From Apis mellifera (lineage: Eukaryota; Arthropoda; Insecta; Hymenoptera; Apidae), in the NCBI RefSeq assembly GCF_003254395.2, contig NC_037639.1:744001-808000 (forward strand): a stretch of 64,000 nucleotides of DNA. Direction: 5' to 3'. The notes beneath the pieces were generated by a model. The model did not search any database. It was given only the letters and a program-made list of their open reading frames with translations, and was not told the origin of the DNA. A program made the position numbers and the translations under genes. This document shows positions 50,090 through 62,673 of the stretch, piece after piece (positions within the stretch are counted from its first letter, which is position 1; every line of letters starts with the position of its first letter).

Positions 50090-50760
50090 AAGGACGACGA
50101 GAGTTCGAAGAAACAATAACGTCTGCGACGCATAATAGAGAATTACAGAGACAAAGAAACGATAACCTACGCAAAGTGTCGTCGAGGAATTAAGCAGATG
50201 CTAAAATATTCAATTTCAAAGAAATTCGTAATAATTGATATTTTGCAACGATAACGAACAACACTGTAAAACGAACAAGGTTTAATATTATTTTCTTCGA
50301 AAAGTACGCGTCAAACACATGTTCAATTTAATTTACCTTCGAGACAATCCATCTTCGAAAACGTTGAGAAACACACGATCGAGGATAATTGTGTTCATTT
50401 CGATCTTTCCATGGGTGGTAAAAGATATCGTGACCTTATTTCAAAGTCGAAGGCACGTTAACGTGCCTTCGACTTTTCTCGTAAACAAGCAATAACGAGT
50501 AGCCATAACGCGGTGCCTCGTTGATAAACGATCACAGTGAAGCCCACGAGTCGGAAATACCGACCGAGTGCCAAATTGAAAAGCATTCGATTGCGTGATA
50601 CGCAAGGAACGTTTCGTTCGAGGAAACGTGCATCACAAAGCCCGTTTCGAGTCCCGCCTTTCGTGTCCAAGATCACGTAAGCTGGATTTTTAGTCGAAAC
50701 GCAAGCACAAACGTGATTTTTGTGACTTTTCACTTTTGGCGAATTATCATCTAAATCGTA
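50090..50760. promoter_or_regulatory. CpG-containing island around a 34-bp palindrome
   Basis: One of the two longest islands. CpG words are frequent from 50090 to 50750, densest at 50450-50720. A minus-strand frame is stop-free for 91 codons (50733 to 50458) but lacks an early ATG, and it terminates inside the palindrome. An enhancer, insulator or CpG-rich promoter is more likely than coding DNA. No TATA or initiator pair is clear. Confidence 0.35.
50443..50476. repeat. Perfect 34-bp palindrome
   Basis: The arm AAAGTCGAAGGCACGTT (50443-50459) is followed immediately by its exact reverse complement (50460-50476), with no spacer. The centre is GTTAAC. I checked every one of the 17 pairs, and the symmetry breaks at 50442/50477. 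Confidence 0.95.
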
Positions 50761-52440
50761 GATTAGAAATTTAATGCGTGACTTGGAATTTTTTTATCAT
50801 CGAATTTTAAATTGTATTTTTTAAGAGATGCGTGTTGATGTATGATATATAGATCGTTTCAAAAATAGATACGCTTTGATATGGTTACATTTTCTAAGAT
50901 ATTTTCATAAAACAGGTCAATATTATCAATGGTTTACTGGCTTATGGCACGAATATTTTATGTTTATTTCTTTCTTAAAGTTTGAATTTTTATGACACGA
51001 AAAATTCTTCTTTTATTGTTTATTTATGTAATTTTATTAAATTTGGCGAATTTTCTCTATCATTCGATTAAATCTTACGTTTAAAATAATATTTTTATTT
51101 ATAGTATTCCTTTGAATCATTTGAATTTTTAACAATGTTTATGCAATAAATTATCGATATAATAATAATAAATATAGTTTTTAAATAAATAAATATTATT
51201 AAATAAATAATTTCCTTTAGATTTTTTATTATTAAGAATATATATTTCGAGTTATAATATGAAAGATAATTTGAATTTGAATTTAGCATGCCCTTTGGAA
51301 TTTTTATTCCAATCAAATTGTATAAAAAATCAACATGATATAATTTGAAAAAGGTTAAAAATATTTTTATAAAAATATATAAAAAAAAGATAAATTGTAA
51401 TATCTTAAATTAAAGTTCAATTCATATTTTGTGTCAATGTTTTTTCAGAAAGTATTTAAAAATTTTTAGTATAACATATTAACTATAAATAAATTATCAA
51501 TCTATCGATAGAATTGATGATAAATTAAAATTTTCAAATTTTTTCAATAAAAATTTAGAAGAATTAAATATAATTTTTAACAATCTTTAAAATGGATAGT
51601 CAATAAAATTGCATTTGTTATTGAAAAAGGATTATGTAAGTTTTAAGTATTCTTATTTTACTATATTATAATAATTTAATACAAAGTATATGGAAAACAA
51701 TTCTCACGTGACGTTAAATACAGTCAATATAGTTAAATCAAAAAGTTAGATCAAAAATAATATTTTTACATTAAAGGATTAAATTTTTCTACAATATGGA
51801 AATGTTTTGTGATAAGTAAGAAATATTTACATATCTTAAAAAAAAAAAGAGAAAAATGAATTTTTCAAATATAATCTTTTTTTCATTCTTAGAATAAATA
51901 TATAATTATAAAGCAAAATTTTTGAAGCATCCTGTATAATATAATGCATATGCGTATCTCTTTATAAGAGAAAGTGTTAATATGGAATTCCAGAGTAAAA
52001 ATAAGGTTATAACTGACATATATTGCACAACACTTTAATTATACGCAGTTAAACGTGATATCACGAAAGCAAAGAGAGTAAAATATTTTAAGCATTTTTA
52101 ATAAAAATTGTTTATCATTGTAACACAATTTTATTTACAAATATATTATTTTTATTAATATTGATTATTTTCATTATTGAACAAATAAATTGATTATTTT
52201 AGTTATAAACATTATAATTATTTATTGAATACTTGCAAAAAATGTATTTAAGAAAATATAAAATAAATGAAAGAGAAATATTTGTATTTGCTTATATAAA
52301 TATTCTAAAAAATATATTAGATATTTGTTAATAATATAGACTTAAAACTCATATTTTAACAAATTTTATTCTTTATTTTGGATATATTATTTTCATAAAG
52401 AATAATATTGTATTCAGGAATATAAACATTAAATTTCGCA
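50761..52440. other. AT-rich gap, no gene seen
   Basis: A/T-rich DNA with a CACGTGACGTT string at 51705-51715. The 73-codon minus frame at 51095-51316 is an I/K/N/Y-rich composition artefact. Confidence 0.55.
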
Positions 52441-52760
52441 GCAGATTTATGAAAAGAAATATTCGTAAAATCTTTTATTCTCTTGCTGTCAACCGGCTTG
52501 TAACTTTTATTTTCTCATTTGACTTATGTTTATTTTTCTCAAAATCACGTTATTTTGCTTCGTTGATCCGGTTTATCGAAAACGTGAGAGTGAAAAGAGA
52601 GGAAGTGATAAATGTAGAAGGGGAAGGGAGAAGGAAGAGTGTATGAAACTTACTGAAACTACACTATGACACGTCGTTTAAACAAAAATAAACCGAATCT
52701 CGCCATGAATCATGTTTGCGTTCGTGGTTCCTGTTTCGCAACTTCAAATAGTCTTCGTCA
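52441..52760 (+). other. Mixed island containing a 65-codon ATG frame
   Basis: GC rises over about 300 bp. An ATG at 52449 opens 65 codons to TGA at 52646. The product starts MKRNIRKIFYSLAVNRLVTF, with a hydrophobic stretch (FIFSFDLCLFF) near residues 20-30 that could mimic a signal anchor, and ends in a basic/acidic tail from purine-rich DNA. No family is recognised. The start lies in A/T-rich sequence, so chance is likely. Confidence 0.15.
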
Positions 52761-53708
52761 AATTTTGGTAAAAAAAAATTGATTTCTTTATATTATTTTC
52801 AATGTGGTAAGAAAGGATGTTTTTATTCGAGATACTAGATAAATATAGAATTAATTTTTTTTTAATTATTTTCCTTTTTTGCAATTTTGAGAATTTTATT
52901 AATCTTTAACATTTAATCAAAAGCTAAAAATAAATAAATAAAAATATTCATATACTTATTTATGTATTATTTATAATGTATAAATGAAATATTTTTAATA
53001 ACGTATAATGAAAAAAGAAATGTAAGAATTTCAGAATCAAAAAGTATATGTTTGTATACTTATAATATTAAATTTTTATTTTATTGTTAAAGAGGCTACA
53101 AAAAATCTATATATATATAAGAAAAAATTGAATAAAATATTTTTTATTTTGCTGAAATATATTCAACAGTCAAAATTAAAAGTTATTAAATTTTGAGCAA
53201 AAAATTTCAGATTCTTTGAAATTGCTGCAACTTTGAAAAATATATCAGCAATATTTTAGATTCATGAAAATAAAAATTTGAAATAGAACTCAGATATTAA
53301 CTATTACACGATATTTTTTTTCAAAGTTATAAGAGTTTAAAAATCGGAAATTTTTTTATCTAAACTTATCTAAATAATACTTAAATTTTGAATGAAATCA
53401 GCAGAATGAAAAATATTTTTTACAATTATTCTTTCATTAATATGATGTTAGTGGAAAATTTATGATCTTAAAAATGAATTAAAATGAAATTTTAGTAACT
53501 TTTTTAGCAATAGAATTAAGATTTAGTAATAAAATTATAATAATATGATTAATAATAATATTATTAATAATAAAATGTAATTTTTGGCTCTAAAATTTAA
53601 AAATTTTTCATATTATTGTTTTGTTATGTTGTTTTATTAAAAATTTTTTATTATTTTTTACTATTATATTTATAAAAAGTAGATTAAATAGTTTTTGTTT
53701 ATCACTTC

Positions 53709-53711
<3 letters not shown>

Positions 53712-53745
<34 letters not shown>
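53712..53745. repeat. (AT)17 microsatellite
   Basis: Thirty-four bases of uninterrupted alternating A and T. Confidence 0.95.
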
Positions 53746-53747
<2 letters not shown>

Positions 53748-55045
53748 CTATTTATCTATTGTAAATAAAAATACGAAATTATTTTTTAAGGATTTTTCCA
53801 AAATATTTAAAATTATATTTAGATAAACATTAAACAATTTTAAATATTAAATATTTTATTTTTCAATATTGAAATAGTATTTTAATGTAAAATTTAAAAT
53901 AATTTTAAATAATTTTTAAATAATTTAACATGAATAAAGAATTATTGTAAAATATTCAATGCTAAATTATAATTCTGAAAACCTTGAAAATTTATATAAA
54001 TGATTTATAAATGTATTTTTTATATTATTCTTTACTATGTACATAATTTATGAATTTTTATAGTAAGTAATATCATAATATCATGTATTTAATATACATG
54101 ATTGCATTTATTATTATTTTTTTTCATTTAAAAAAAACTGCTATGAAAATATGAATGCATTCATGGAATGAATCAATGTATATAATTACAAGTTTTCAGA
54201 CCTGAAAAGATTGCAAGCAGTATTTTATAACAATCAGCAATTCAAGCTATTTCACATTCTAAAAATTGATTACTATGCATTAAATTTCTTTAATTTCATC
54301 ATTAACAAATGATCTTCTCTTTATTATTGGATCATTTTAAAATTAAAATTAAAATATGTCTTAATATATATTAATATATACTTACAATTTTTAATTATAA
54401 AAGAATAACATTACAATTAAATGATATTTATAGAATCCATTAAATATAATATTTATTAAAAAAATTATCATTTAACTATAAATAGCTTAATTACTTTTAA
54501 ATAAATTATATTCGATAATATCAATAATTTCATTTTAAAAAATTATCTATGAGATAAGAAAATCAAATTATTACTTATTTATCTTATTTTTCTCCAAGGC
54601 ATTCAACGTGTTTTCTTTTTGTATACGTGACCTACTATAATATATTTTTTTTAAAGAGTTTATCGCTCTAGTGAGAAAAAAGGTCGTTATTGTTAGCAAC
54701 AAAAGATGTTTATAAAAATATAATGTTGATACTAAAATTATTTTATTATCGATGATTTAATAAATATTTGATGAAATTTTTTATAATTAATGTTTAGATT
54801 GTATTTTTCCATATTGTAATAAATTTCCACATTTTTCCATATTATAATAAATTTAAATAAATTATCTCGAAATTAAATTTTAATGAAATAAATTATTTCA
54901 AATGTTAATTAATGCTCCAATAATGCGAGAATTAGAAAAATCAATTACTTGCATTTCATGTTTTTCTATGTAATATTATTCTATGTAATATATAAATTTT
55001 TCTATGTAATACTATTGTCTACTATTTAAAGCTTTATATATATGC

Positions 55046-55084
<39 letters not shown>
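55046..55084. repeat. (TAT)13 microsatellite
   Basis: About thirteen uninterrupted TAT/ATT trinucleotide units, preceded and followed by short TA tracts. Confidence 0.95.
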
Positions 55085-55088
<4 letters not shown>

Positions 55089-56509
55089 GTATATAATTAA
55101 CATAACATGATAATATTTATATATATTAGCGTGACAAAGATAAATAAACAAATGAGTAATTGTCGCAAAAATAGCTTTCGATTTCTACGTGACGATGATA
55201 TAAGAAATCTCTAATGGTGCTCAATACTGAGAAATCGTATACAAGAATATCTATCTTTGTATATTGTTATATTTGTATATTGTTTATATCTTTGTATATT
55301 GTTATATATTTTCTGAAAATAAAAATAAAAATAAAGAAAATTTTAAATGAAAATATTGTTTTCATGAAATGTATATTTAATTTATCTTTTATAGTTATTA
55401 TAGTTATTATAGTGATTTGAAAATTTGTCAAGAAAGGAATTCACATTGGAAATTGATATTATTATTATGGGATCAATATAGGATTTTTTAGTTCAATTTT
55501 AAAATCTTTTCAAATTTATTATCCTATACTTATATAGTATTGTATAAGCATTAATAATCGTATATTTTCATTATATTTTTCATTTTGTAACATTATTGAA
55601 TAATATTGATGAACAAATTTCTGATATGTAATGAACAAATGATAATATTTTTTGATATTACATGAAAATATTCTTCAACGATGGCAATCAATAATCAATC
55701 ATATATTATCTTATAAAAAACATTATCTAATTCAAAGATTTTGATTTTGATGAAAGTATATATATATATATATATATTGAGAAAGAAATTTTTTGTCAAT
55801 AAAGATTTATAGTCTTTATAAAATTATAAAGTTTCAGCATCTTTTCAAATTTTAGATAATTACAATTTTGTCTGCGCTCTATCTTCCATAATTGCAAATA
55901 TATTTAAAAAACAAAAAAAGTATTAAAACTTTGAACGTTGATTTTATATTCTTAAAATGATAAATATTTCGTTAAAAAGAAAAATTATTTCATCATCCAT
56001 TACGCTTTACGTATACTCGTAGAATTTTATTAAGAATAAAAGAAATATTTTTTTAATTTTTTTAAGTCTAATTAATCACGAAAATTGTTTATTCGTAATG
56101 AAATTTTATAATAAATATATAGCGTATAATGGATTGTGCATATATAAAACAATTTTTTTCCCAGCAAAATATTATTTTGAGAGAAAGTAAAATTAATCAA
56201 TTTCATCGTTTCAGTGTGTTTTTTTAAATTTTATTTTTTTAACGTAACCAAGTAATGATGGAAAATATTCGAAATCTTGTCACTTTATCGTGAAAAAAAA
56301 ATTTTCAGATAAAATTCTATCAAAATTCTAACAAAATGCTGAAACGAGGATTGATTTTTTTCTTCGACAAAAAGACTCGTTTCAGATAACTTATTATGCT
56401 CTGTGTACTGCATAAACTTTAAAATCGGGATTTTCGGATTAAATGAATTTCTTTTGTAAGATATCTAATCTATGAAGACTTTTATGATCGATTATATTTA
56501 CATTTATAA

Positions 56510-56730
56510 AGGTCTTCAACTAAATCCGTTTTATCCTTGAGAAACGTGACACGGCTTGGTCGCGTTTCTCTAGAGACGATATGTAGGAACTATTATCGCG
56601 GAATGAGTAAGGCTTTGAATTTGTCATGTGAAAACAAGGCTTTTGCGTCTCTGTGATACCAGTTTATCGTACGTGAATCGCTCCTCGTTCACTTTTCCAA
56701 ACATAAAACGGTTTATCAACAGTTTATTAC
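56510..56730. promoter_or_regulatory. GC-richer island with strong hairpin
   Basis: About 200 bp of raised GC with CpGs, containing the hairpin at 56539-56570. No open frame of note. Probably regulatory or part of a structured RNA. Confidence 0.3.
56539..56570. other. 12-bp stem hairpin in GC-rich island
   Basis: GAGAAACGTGAC (56539-56550) pairs with GTCGCGTTTCTC (56559-56570) over the 8-base loop ACGGCTTG. Eleven pairs are Watson-Crick and one would be a G-U wobble in RNA (a single mismatch in DNA). Confidence 0.6.
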
Positions 56731-57864
56731 TCGTTTTAATTTTGTTAAAATTGTTAATTTTTAAAATAACGTATTAAATGTTATTTGTGAAATTTCTTTC
56801 TTAAAAAACATATTACAAAATTCATAAATATATATAGTATAAATGTTATTGAGCATTGATTCAGGAATTAACATTATTTTTTTATTTTTATTATCATTAT
56901 TATTATTACTTGTTATCAATATTTATGATCAGAAATTATTTGATAAGAATAATACAAAAAAAAAGTAATGCAAAGGGTGAGAAGAAGAATAATATAAAAG
57001 GAATTAAAATATATTAAAATAAAGAAAGAAGTAAAATGAAATTGGTTACTACAAAATAGGATAAAAAAAGTTGTGCATTGTGTCAGTTATATATTAATAA
57101 AAATTAAGATTAGAATCGATTTATTATTTTATTATTTTTATTATTATTATTTTTAATAAACAATTATAACAATATAATTATTTTTAATTAATACAATTAT
57201 ATATTTTTTTCTGCATTATTTATTCATAAAATCATATAAATTTTTATATACAGTAGGTCACAGAAACAATAATAATATAATTTTAAAAACTTTGTTGAAA
57301 ACTGACGTCAGATGTTAAAAGAGAATTGGAAAGAAAATGCAAGTACAAAAAATATGAAAGGAAAAGAAGGAAAGGAAAGATGGAGAAGGAAAATATCGAG
57401 AAAAAGAAAAAGAAAATAAATGACTGTTTTCTAAAAATAAATTATCATTCATTAAACGAAAGTGAATAAAATTCAAGGATGAGAGAAATGATGCATCGTT
57501 TAAAAATATTTTAATAAATTAAGCCGTGAATAGTCTTATTGATTTTTTTTTCTATGAAATTGAGATTATTTTTCAAATTAATTAGCTGATTATTTCTATA
57601 TTAAAAATGATTTCATTATTAATGAATTTCTAATAAAAATTTATTACTAAAAATTTTCAATCAAAAATCAACATTAATTTCGTTAAAACTAAAATTGAAA
57701 ATCTATAACTCATTCTATCATTTTATAAAAGTTTACAATGATTTCCTAGCATTAAAATATTAATGAAAATATCGTATATCGAAATAAAGTATTAATATAT
57801 TCGTGAGATATTTCAATTGATCGTAGAAAAAAACAAACGCAAAAGTAAATCGAGATTTACTTAT
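56731..57864. other. AT-rich gap with a purine-rich stretch
   Basis: AT-rich throughout, with a long A+G-dominated plus-strand stretch at about 57310-57420 (GGAAAAGAAGGAAAGGAAAG and similar). No gene. Confidence 0.55.
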
Positions 57865-58060
57865 TAGGTTAAATTTGCGTTAGAGGAAGCAAGATAAGAG
57901 TATGATGACAGAGACATCTATCGATCTCACTCTCTTTCCATCTTGCTGAATCTAATTCAAATTTCAATTATATATTAATAAATAAGCTTTAATGACATTT
58001 TTGTATACTAACTTTTTGTTTTGAATCGATTTTTCAAAGATATTTTCACGAATATATTAC
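57865..58060 (+). repeat. Dispersed repeat family, copy B (best preserved)
   Basis: Blocks in order: TTGCGTTAGAGGAAGCAAGA, ATGATGACAGAGACATCTAT, GATCTCACTCTCTTTCCATC, CATCTTGCTGAATCTAATTC, AATAAGCTTTAATGACATTT, AACTTTTTGTTTTGAATCGA, TTTTTCAAAGATATTTTCAC. Copies A, C, D, E and F each match several of these in the same order and orientation. This copy has the least A/T erosion. Confidence 0.65.
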
Positions 58061-58079
58061 AGGTTAAACAGGAAAAGGG

Positions 58080-58810
58080 ATTAAAATTTCAAAACAAAAT
58101 GGAAAAGTAAGGTTAACTGGTATAACATTTTGTCGCTATTCAATAAGGCAAACGTGTCTTTATTTATTAAGGGAACAACTCGAAATCTGTTTCACGGTAT
58201 CTCTCTGTTCCGCAAATAACTTTCTCTGGTTTTATTAACTAACAGGGAGGCACGTTTAACACTGGCGTCACTTTCTGGAACCGAGCTTCTTCCCGTGAAT
58301 TCATTTATATATCTCGTGGTTCGGCAAAGTTAGTTTAGACGGCTAGGTTCGATGTGGAAAAGGGGAAAAAAATGGCGCGTTAACTAGGTGAATGCATACA
58401 CGTTAAACCGTATCTCATACTTGCACGACGCATTAGCGTGGAAAGTTCGTAGAACTCACCGTGTCACGAGAATCCGGATGTTTAAACACCAACCGCTGTA
58501 TTTACAATCGAGCTAGACGTTTTTATTGCGTCTGCCGTCTGAGAAACGAAACGTTCGTGTATTCGTCCGCGAAGTCGTAATCCTTAGTTTTAATAGGTAT
58601 TTAAATTCTCCTTTATCGAGCTATTATCAACGCGTCTCGTTTTTGCGCAAACGCGAGTAGCTGCTGAGAGAAAGCAGCGATATGCGCGGTTTTAAAGCGA
58701 CTTGCACAGTTTCGAATATATTGCCACGATGCGTGTATCAACTTTTAAGTCGAGCTTCACGATGATGGACTGACATCTATATGCGGAATTATGACGTCAC
58801 GTGATTTTCA
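58080..58810. promoter_or_regulatory. Largest CpG-containing island, non-coding
   Basis: More than 700 bp of near-balanced, CpG-rich sequence with no open frame over 60 codons, so it is not an ordinary exon. A donor-like AAAAGTAAGG lies near 58104-58113. The palindrome TTTGCGCAAA and the hairpin GCTGC/GCAGC lie near 58640-58675. A CRE-like TGACGTCA (58792-58799) overlaps an E-box CACGTG (58798-58803) at the right edge. A promoter or enhancer is the best guess. Confidence 0.4.
58792..58803. promoter_or_regulatory. Overlapping CRE and E-box
   Basis: TGACGTCA, the full palindromic CREB/ATF site, shares two bases with CACGTG, the bHLH site, in the 12-base word TGACGTCACGTG. Confidence 0.4.
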
Positions 58811-61080
58811 TTTTCATTGTTTCTTTTATATCATTTTATTTATGCTATGATATATTATTATCGAATTATATACTATTTTATATGTATAAATATTATTATA
58901 ATATTATTGATATATAATATATAATATAATTTATAAATAATATAAATTTAATAATATTTTATATGTATAAATATTGGTATTTTCTTCGTATTTTTATACG
59001 AATAAATTATATGAAAAGATATTTGTTAAGATATTTAACACACTTTTTTCCACACATTTCCCTTGAACTTATTCGTGTTCGAAACACGTATCCAACTTGT
59101 TATCAGCAACTCGACTATGCACTTCGTGATTGACCAACGTTTTTTGTTTAATAATTCAGCTTTAACGAAGTCGTAAAAAGTTTTTGCAGAGGAAAATATT
59201 GTTCGTAAGTATCTCAGAAATCATTATATATACATAAATATCCTTAATAATATAGAAAGTCAACGAAAGTTTATTATATTTTTTTTGCTATAAATTTGAT
59301 CTGAAAAATGAATGCGATAAAATGATAGCACGGATAAAAACGTATCAGCAAGATTTTCTCATTTAAGAATGGAAAAATTTCTTACTTATTTTTGAATTTA
59401 AGAGATAAATGAAGGAGAAGAAATATTTTTTATTACGAGAATATAATTTATATATAATCGAAGAAAATAATTTTTGTCAATCGTATAATATTATTCTTTT
59501 TGTTGTGAAACAAAATTTAATTTATAATCAATTTCTTTTTGTCGAGAATGTATTATTTTGAAGATATCTCTCATTATTAGTTTACTGACAATAAAAAGAA
59601 AATTTTTCAAGATTTGAATTTATCTTCTTCAAACAGCTAATAAAATGAAAATATGTACTTATAGTTTGTTAAACTTCAAAGCAAAATATTTTTTAAGAAA
59701 TCTCTTGTATTTATTTACTTTTAAAAATGGAATAATTTCAAAACAGTATAGTTGACAAAATAAATTCCACGATGATAAATTAAATTTAATTTTACAGGAG
59801 ATTATATAATCCAGTTGACAAAAATATAGAAAAAATTACTATTTTTGGAATATTAAATCAGTATCTTTCATCTATTTATTTATATAAAAAATCTTTTCAT
59901 TTTTAAATAATAAAATTTTATTAATGTGTTTTATCATTTTTCACATAATTTTATTTAATATTTGTATAATATAAATATAATATACAAAATAAACTATAAA
60001 AATATCATTTGTATCATAAAAAAATATAAACTTTGTTTATTCTTTTATATTATTAAGGAAGATTTAAATTTACTTGAATGTATGTATTAACATTGCATTA
60101 ATTTCGAAAAACATAAATTAATGGAAATTATCATAATTTCTTATTTTGTTATGAAATGTAATTAATATATATCAGAGTTAGCAGAAAAATTCTCTCTGCA
60201 GAAAAAAAATAGCGTTATAATTAGTAACATAATTAGCATATCATAATTCATATTATAAACACACGAAAATGATGAAATAAATAACAAATGAAGAATCAAT
60301 AATTAGTTCGCCAACTGTATTGTAAATACTTTCTTGCATTCTTGGCAGAGAAAATTTTCTTTTTTATTCTGATAATTTTAAATATTATCAAAATAAATTC
60401 GTTAATAAATTTATTTTCGATAATGATATTGAAAATAAAAATTAAAAATATTTTCACTTTTAAATAAATTTGATTAATTTGAAATTATAAATTATTACTA
60501 TAATTCATCAATTAAAATAAATATTTACTTGAAATAATTAATTAAAATAAATATTATATTTATCATAATTGCAATAATAAATAATAATTGAGATATTCGA
60601 ATATTATTTTTATAAAATCTTATTTGCGAAATCTTAATTGCGACTCTATTTTCATTTTCAACATTTATATTTGCATATTGTAAAACGAATAAGAAAGAGT
60701 AAGATTGAGTTAACATTCATACAAACTCATTCAATAATAAGATATGAAAAGTTATTTTTTCATATATTGTTATAATAAATAAGTTTTTTTAAATATCTTT
60801 CTATGAAATAATAATTGTAATGAATAATATTTGATACAATCCATGCAAATGTAAAATACTTATATAATTGCAATCATTATTTCTATTATGTTTTTAAAAA
60901 ATTATTTTGAATTATTATTAAAATGTAATGATTTCATCTATTACATCTTAATTAAATAAATATTTTTGAATCTATGAATATGAATAAATCTCATGAAATA
61001 AATATCATATTTTTTATTATTTAAAAATTATAAATAATTATTTCAAATATTACAAAGCGAATAATTACACTCTATGATAC
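58811..61080. other. AT-rich gap with one mixed patch
   Basis: The patch 59040-59200 is CpG-containing and varied. The rest is A/T low complexity, including a direct repeat of TTTTATATGTATAAATATT near 58876 and 58957. No gene is supported. Confidence 0.55.
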
Positions 61081-61101
61081 TTTTTACTTTTTACTTTTTA
61101 C
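61081..61101 (+). repeat. Three exact TTTTTAC heptamers
   Basis: TTTTTAC is repeated exactly three times head to tail, immediately before a GC-richer island. Confidence 0.8.
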
Positions 61102-61330
61102 CCAACATTGTTTCAGAAACTCATGCGCAGTTTTATAAAACTGTCGAGTCGATAAGCGTGTACAGCAACATATTTTAATGTGTGCAGGGTACTTAAACTC
61201 GTTACACACTCGCATGATCGCGATCTAATCCATGATTCATGACGAACGTGTATAGCTCGCGTTAATGATCGATTTTATTCGTCGAGAGAAATTTATTTCC
61301 AGTTAAATTGAAAATATTCGTAGCGAAAAA
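61102..61330. other. GC-richer island, unassigned
   Basis: About 200 bp with CpGs (GTCGAGTCGATAAGCG near 61143, CGATCGCGATC-like words near 61215). Stops occur in all frames. Possibly regulatory. Confidence 0.3.
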
Positions 61331-62474
61331 AATTTCATTTTTAGAAATAAAAATCATATTATTGTTTTGTAAAAATCATATTGTTGTTTAATCATCAGCA
61401 TATTATTATACAATTTTTGTAAGAATCTACAATTTTTTTCATATTTAAAATGAAGAGGTAGGTTTGAAAATTCAAATATGTTTATTATTATTTTATTGTT
61501 ATTATTTATGTAATATCAAAATTTAATGTTTGATATATTTTATTAGATTGTTATATTTATTATATATTTTATTCATTTTCAAATTCTTATACGTATATGG
61601 AATTAATCGAGTTATGTTAACTGAGATGAATCAATCATTTTCATTATCTATTTGAACCTTATGATTATAAAAATAATAATTATTTATACATAAATAATTC
61701 ATAATATACATAAAAAAGGAATTATTCAAGAATAATGGTAATTTTCAAAAAAAGAGGAAAAAATTGTTATAAAAATTGAATTTAAAGAAATAATTTCTAA
61801 ATTATAGTCAAAAAAAGATTCTTTTTATGAAAATTTGAATTTCTTTTTTAAATTTGTAAATTAATTTACTTGGAAATCTTCCAATTTTTTGTTTTTTATT
61901 CGAGTTCCAAGTTTTAAGATTGCTGTTTTTTATTATCAAACAAAAAATAATCCCAATTCATTTCGATCTATCCTGTACACAAAACGTAGTATTAAATGTA
62001 GATCTACCTAATCATGTGAAAAAAAATAAAGTTACGTATTACATAAAACAAAAAATTTAACGAGTACAAAAACATCTAAAACGTAATAGAAGGAACTGTT
62101 GCTCGTGTTTTTTAGTAATAGTTTTTGACAAGGAAATTATCTTGTAAGCACATCAATGCAATTATGCTTGGAATATTTCACTCCTTGTATTAGATAAGAA
62201 TGAGAAATGTATGTTAGTCATAATCATTAGGCTGTGGTATTAAATTCTAAAATCTATCCAATTTTCATTATCTGATTAGGGATATCAGCTTATTGCTATG
62301 TCAAACATGATCCAATCATGGGAGGGTTGATAATTTTTATCATTTTTTCCATCATTTTTTTCTTCTCAATTACATATTCATACAGAAGATGGATTAATGT
62401 ATTCGTGGAATTGATTTTAGAAAAGTTGTAAAGGTATATAAAAGTATGACGATTGAAGATTATTCATTAACTTG
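61331..62474. other. AT-rich gap with a mixed patch
   Basis: The 61960-62460 part is somewhat more varied (for example CATGATCCAATCATG near 62307, an inverted repeat), but has no open frame. The remainder is A/T low complexity. Confidence 0.5.
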
Positions 62475-62673
62475 ATAAGCAAGATTTAACGAATGAAACA
62501 AAGTGGTGTAACGAAAATGAAGGAAATCTCACTTTATTTACTCGTCTCATTTTATTCGATGCAAACTTTAATTGTTTATAACTTGACAAAGAAACCTTAA
62601 ACGACATTTTTATATTTTTTTTTTTTTTTTGAATTTTAGAATTAATTCTCGAAAGAATATTGATACTTTATAG
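62475..62673 (+). repeat. Dispersed repeat family, copy D
   Basis: Blocks in order: GGAAATCTCACTTTATTTAC, TCTCATTTTATTCGATGC, AACTTTAATTGTTTATAACT, TGACAAAGAAACCTTAAACG, ACATTTTTATATTTTT, GAATTAATTCTCGAAAGAAT. It resembles copies E and C most in the second half and carries an expanded T run near 62615-62630. Confidence 0.55.

Larger units (their letters stand above)
52761..56509. other. Long AT-rich gap with microsatellites
   Basis: About 3.7 kb of AT-rich DNA with two clear microsatellites (annotated) and an (AT)n run near 55757-55778. Imperfect local duplications include TTTTTCCATATTRTAATAAA (twice near 54805-54850) and TTCTATGTAATA (three times, 54960-55010). Mixed patches lie near 54590-54700 and 55120-55220. 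No gene. Confidence 0.55.

Noticed and set aside
50458..50733. 91-codon minus-strand open frame
   Set aside because: It begins at GTG with no early ATG, has no recognisable domain and ends inside the 34-bp palindrome. A stop-free run of this length is plausible by chance in GC-richer DNA.
57899..57956. Possible C/D-box snoRNA (ATGATGA followed by CTGA)
   Set aside because: It lies inside a dispersed repeat copy, has no terminal stem, and copy A lacks the D box.
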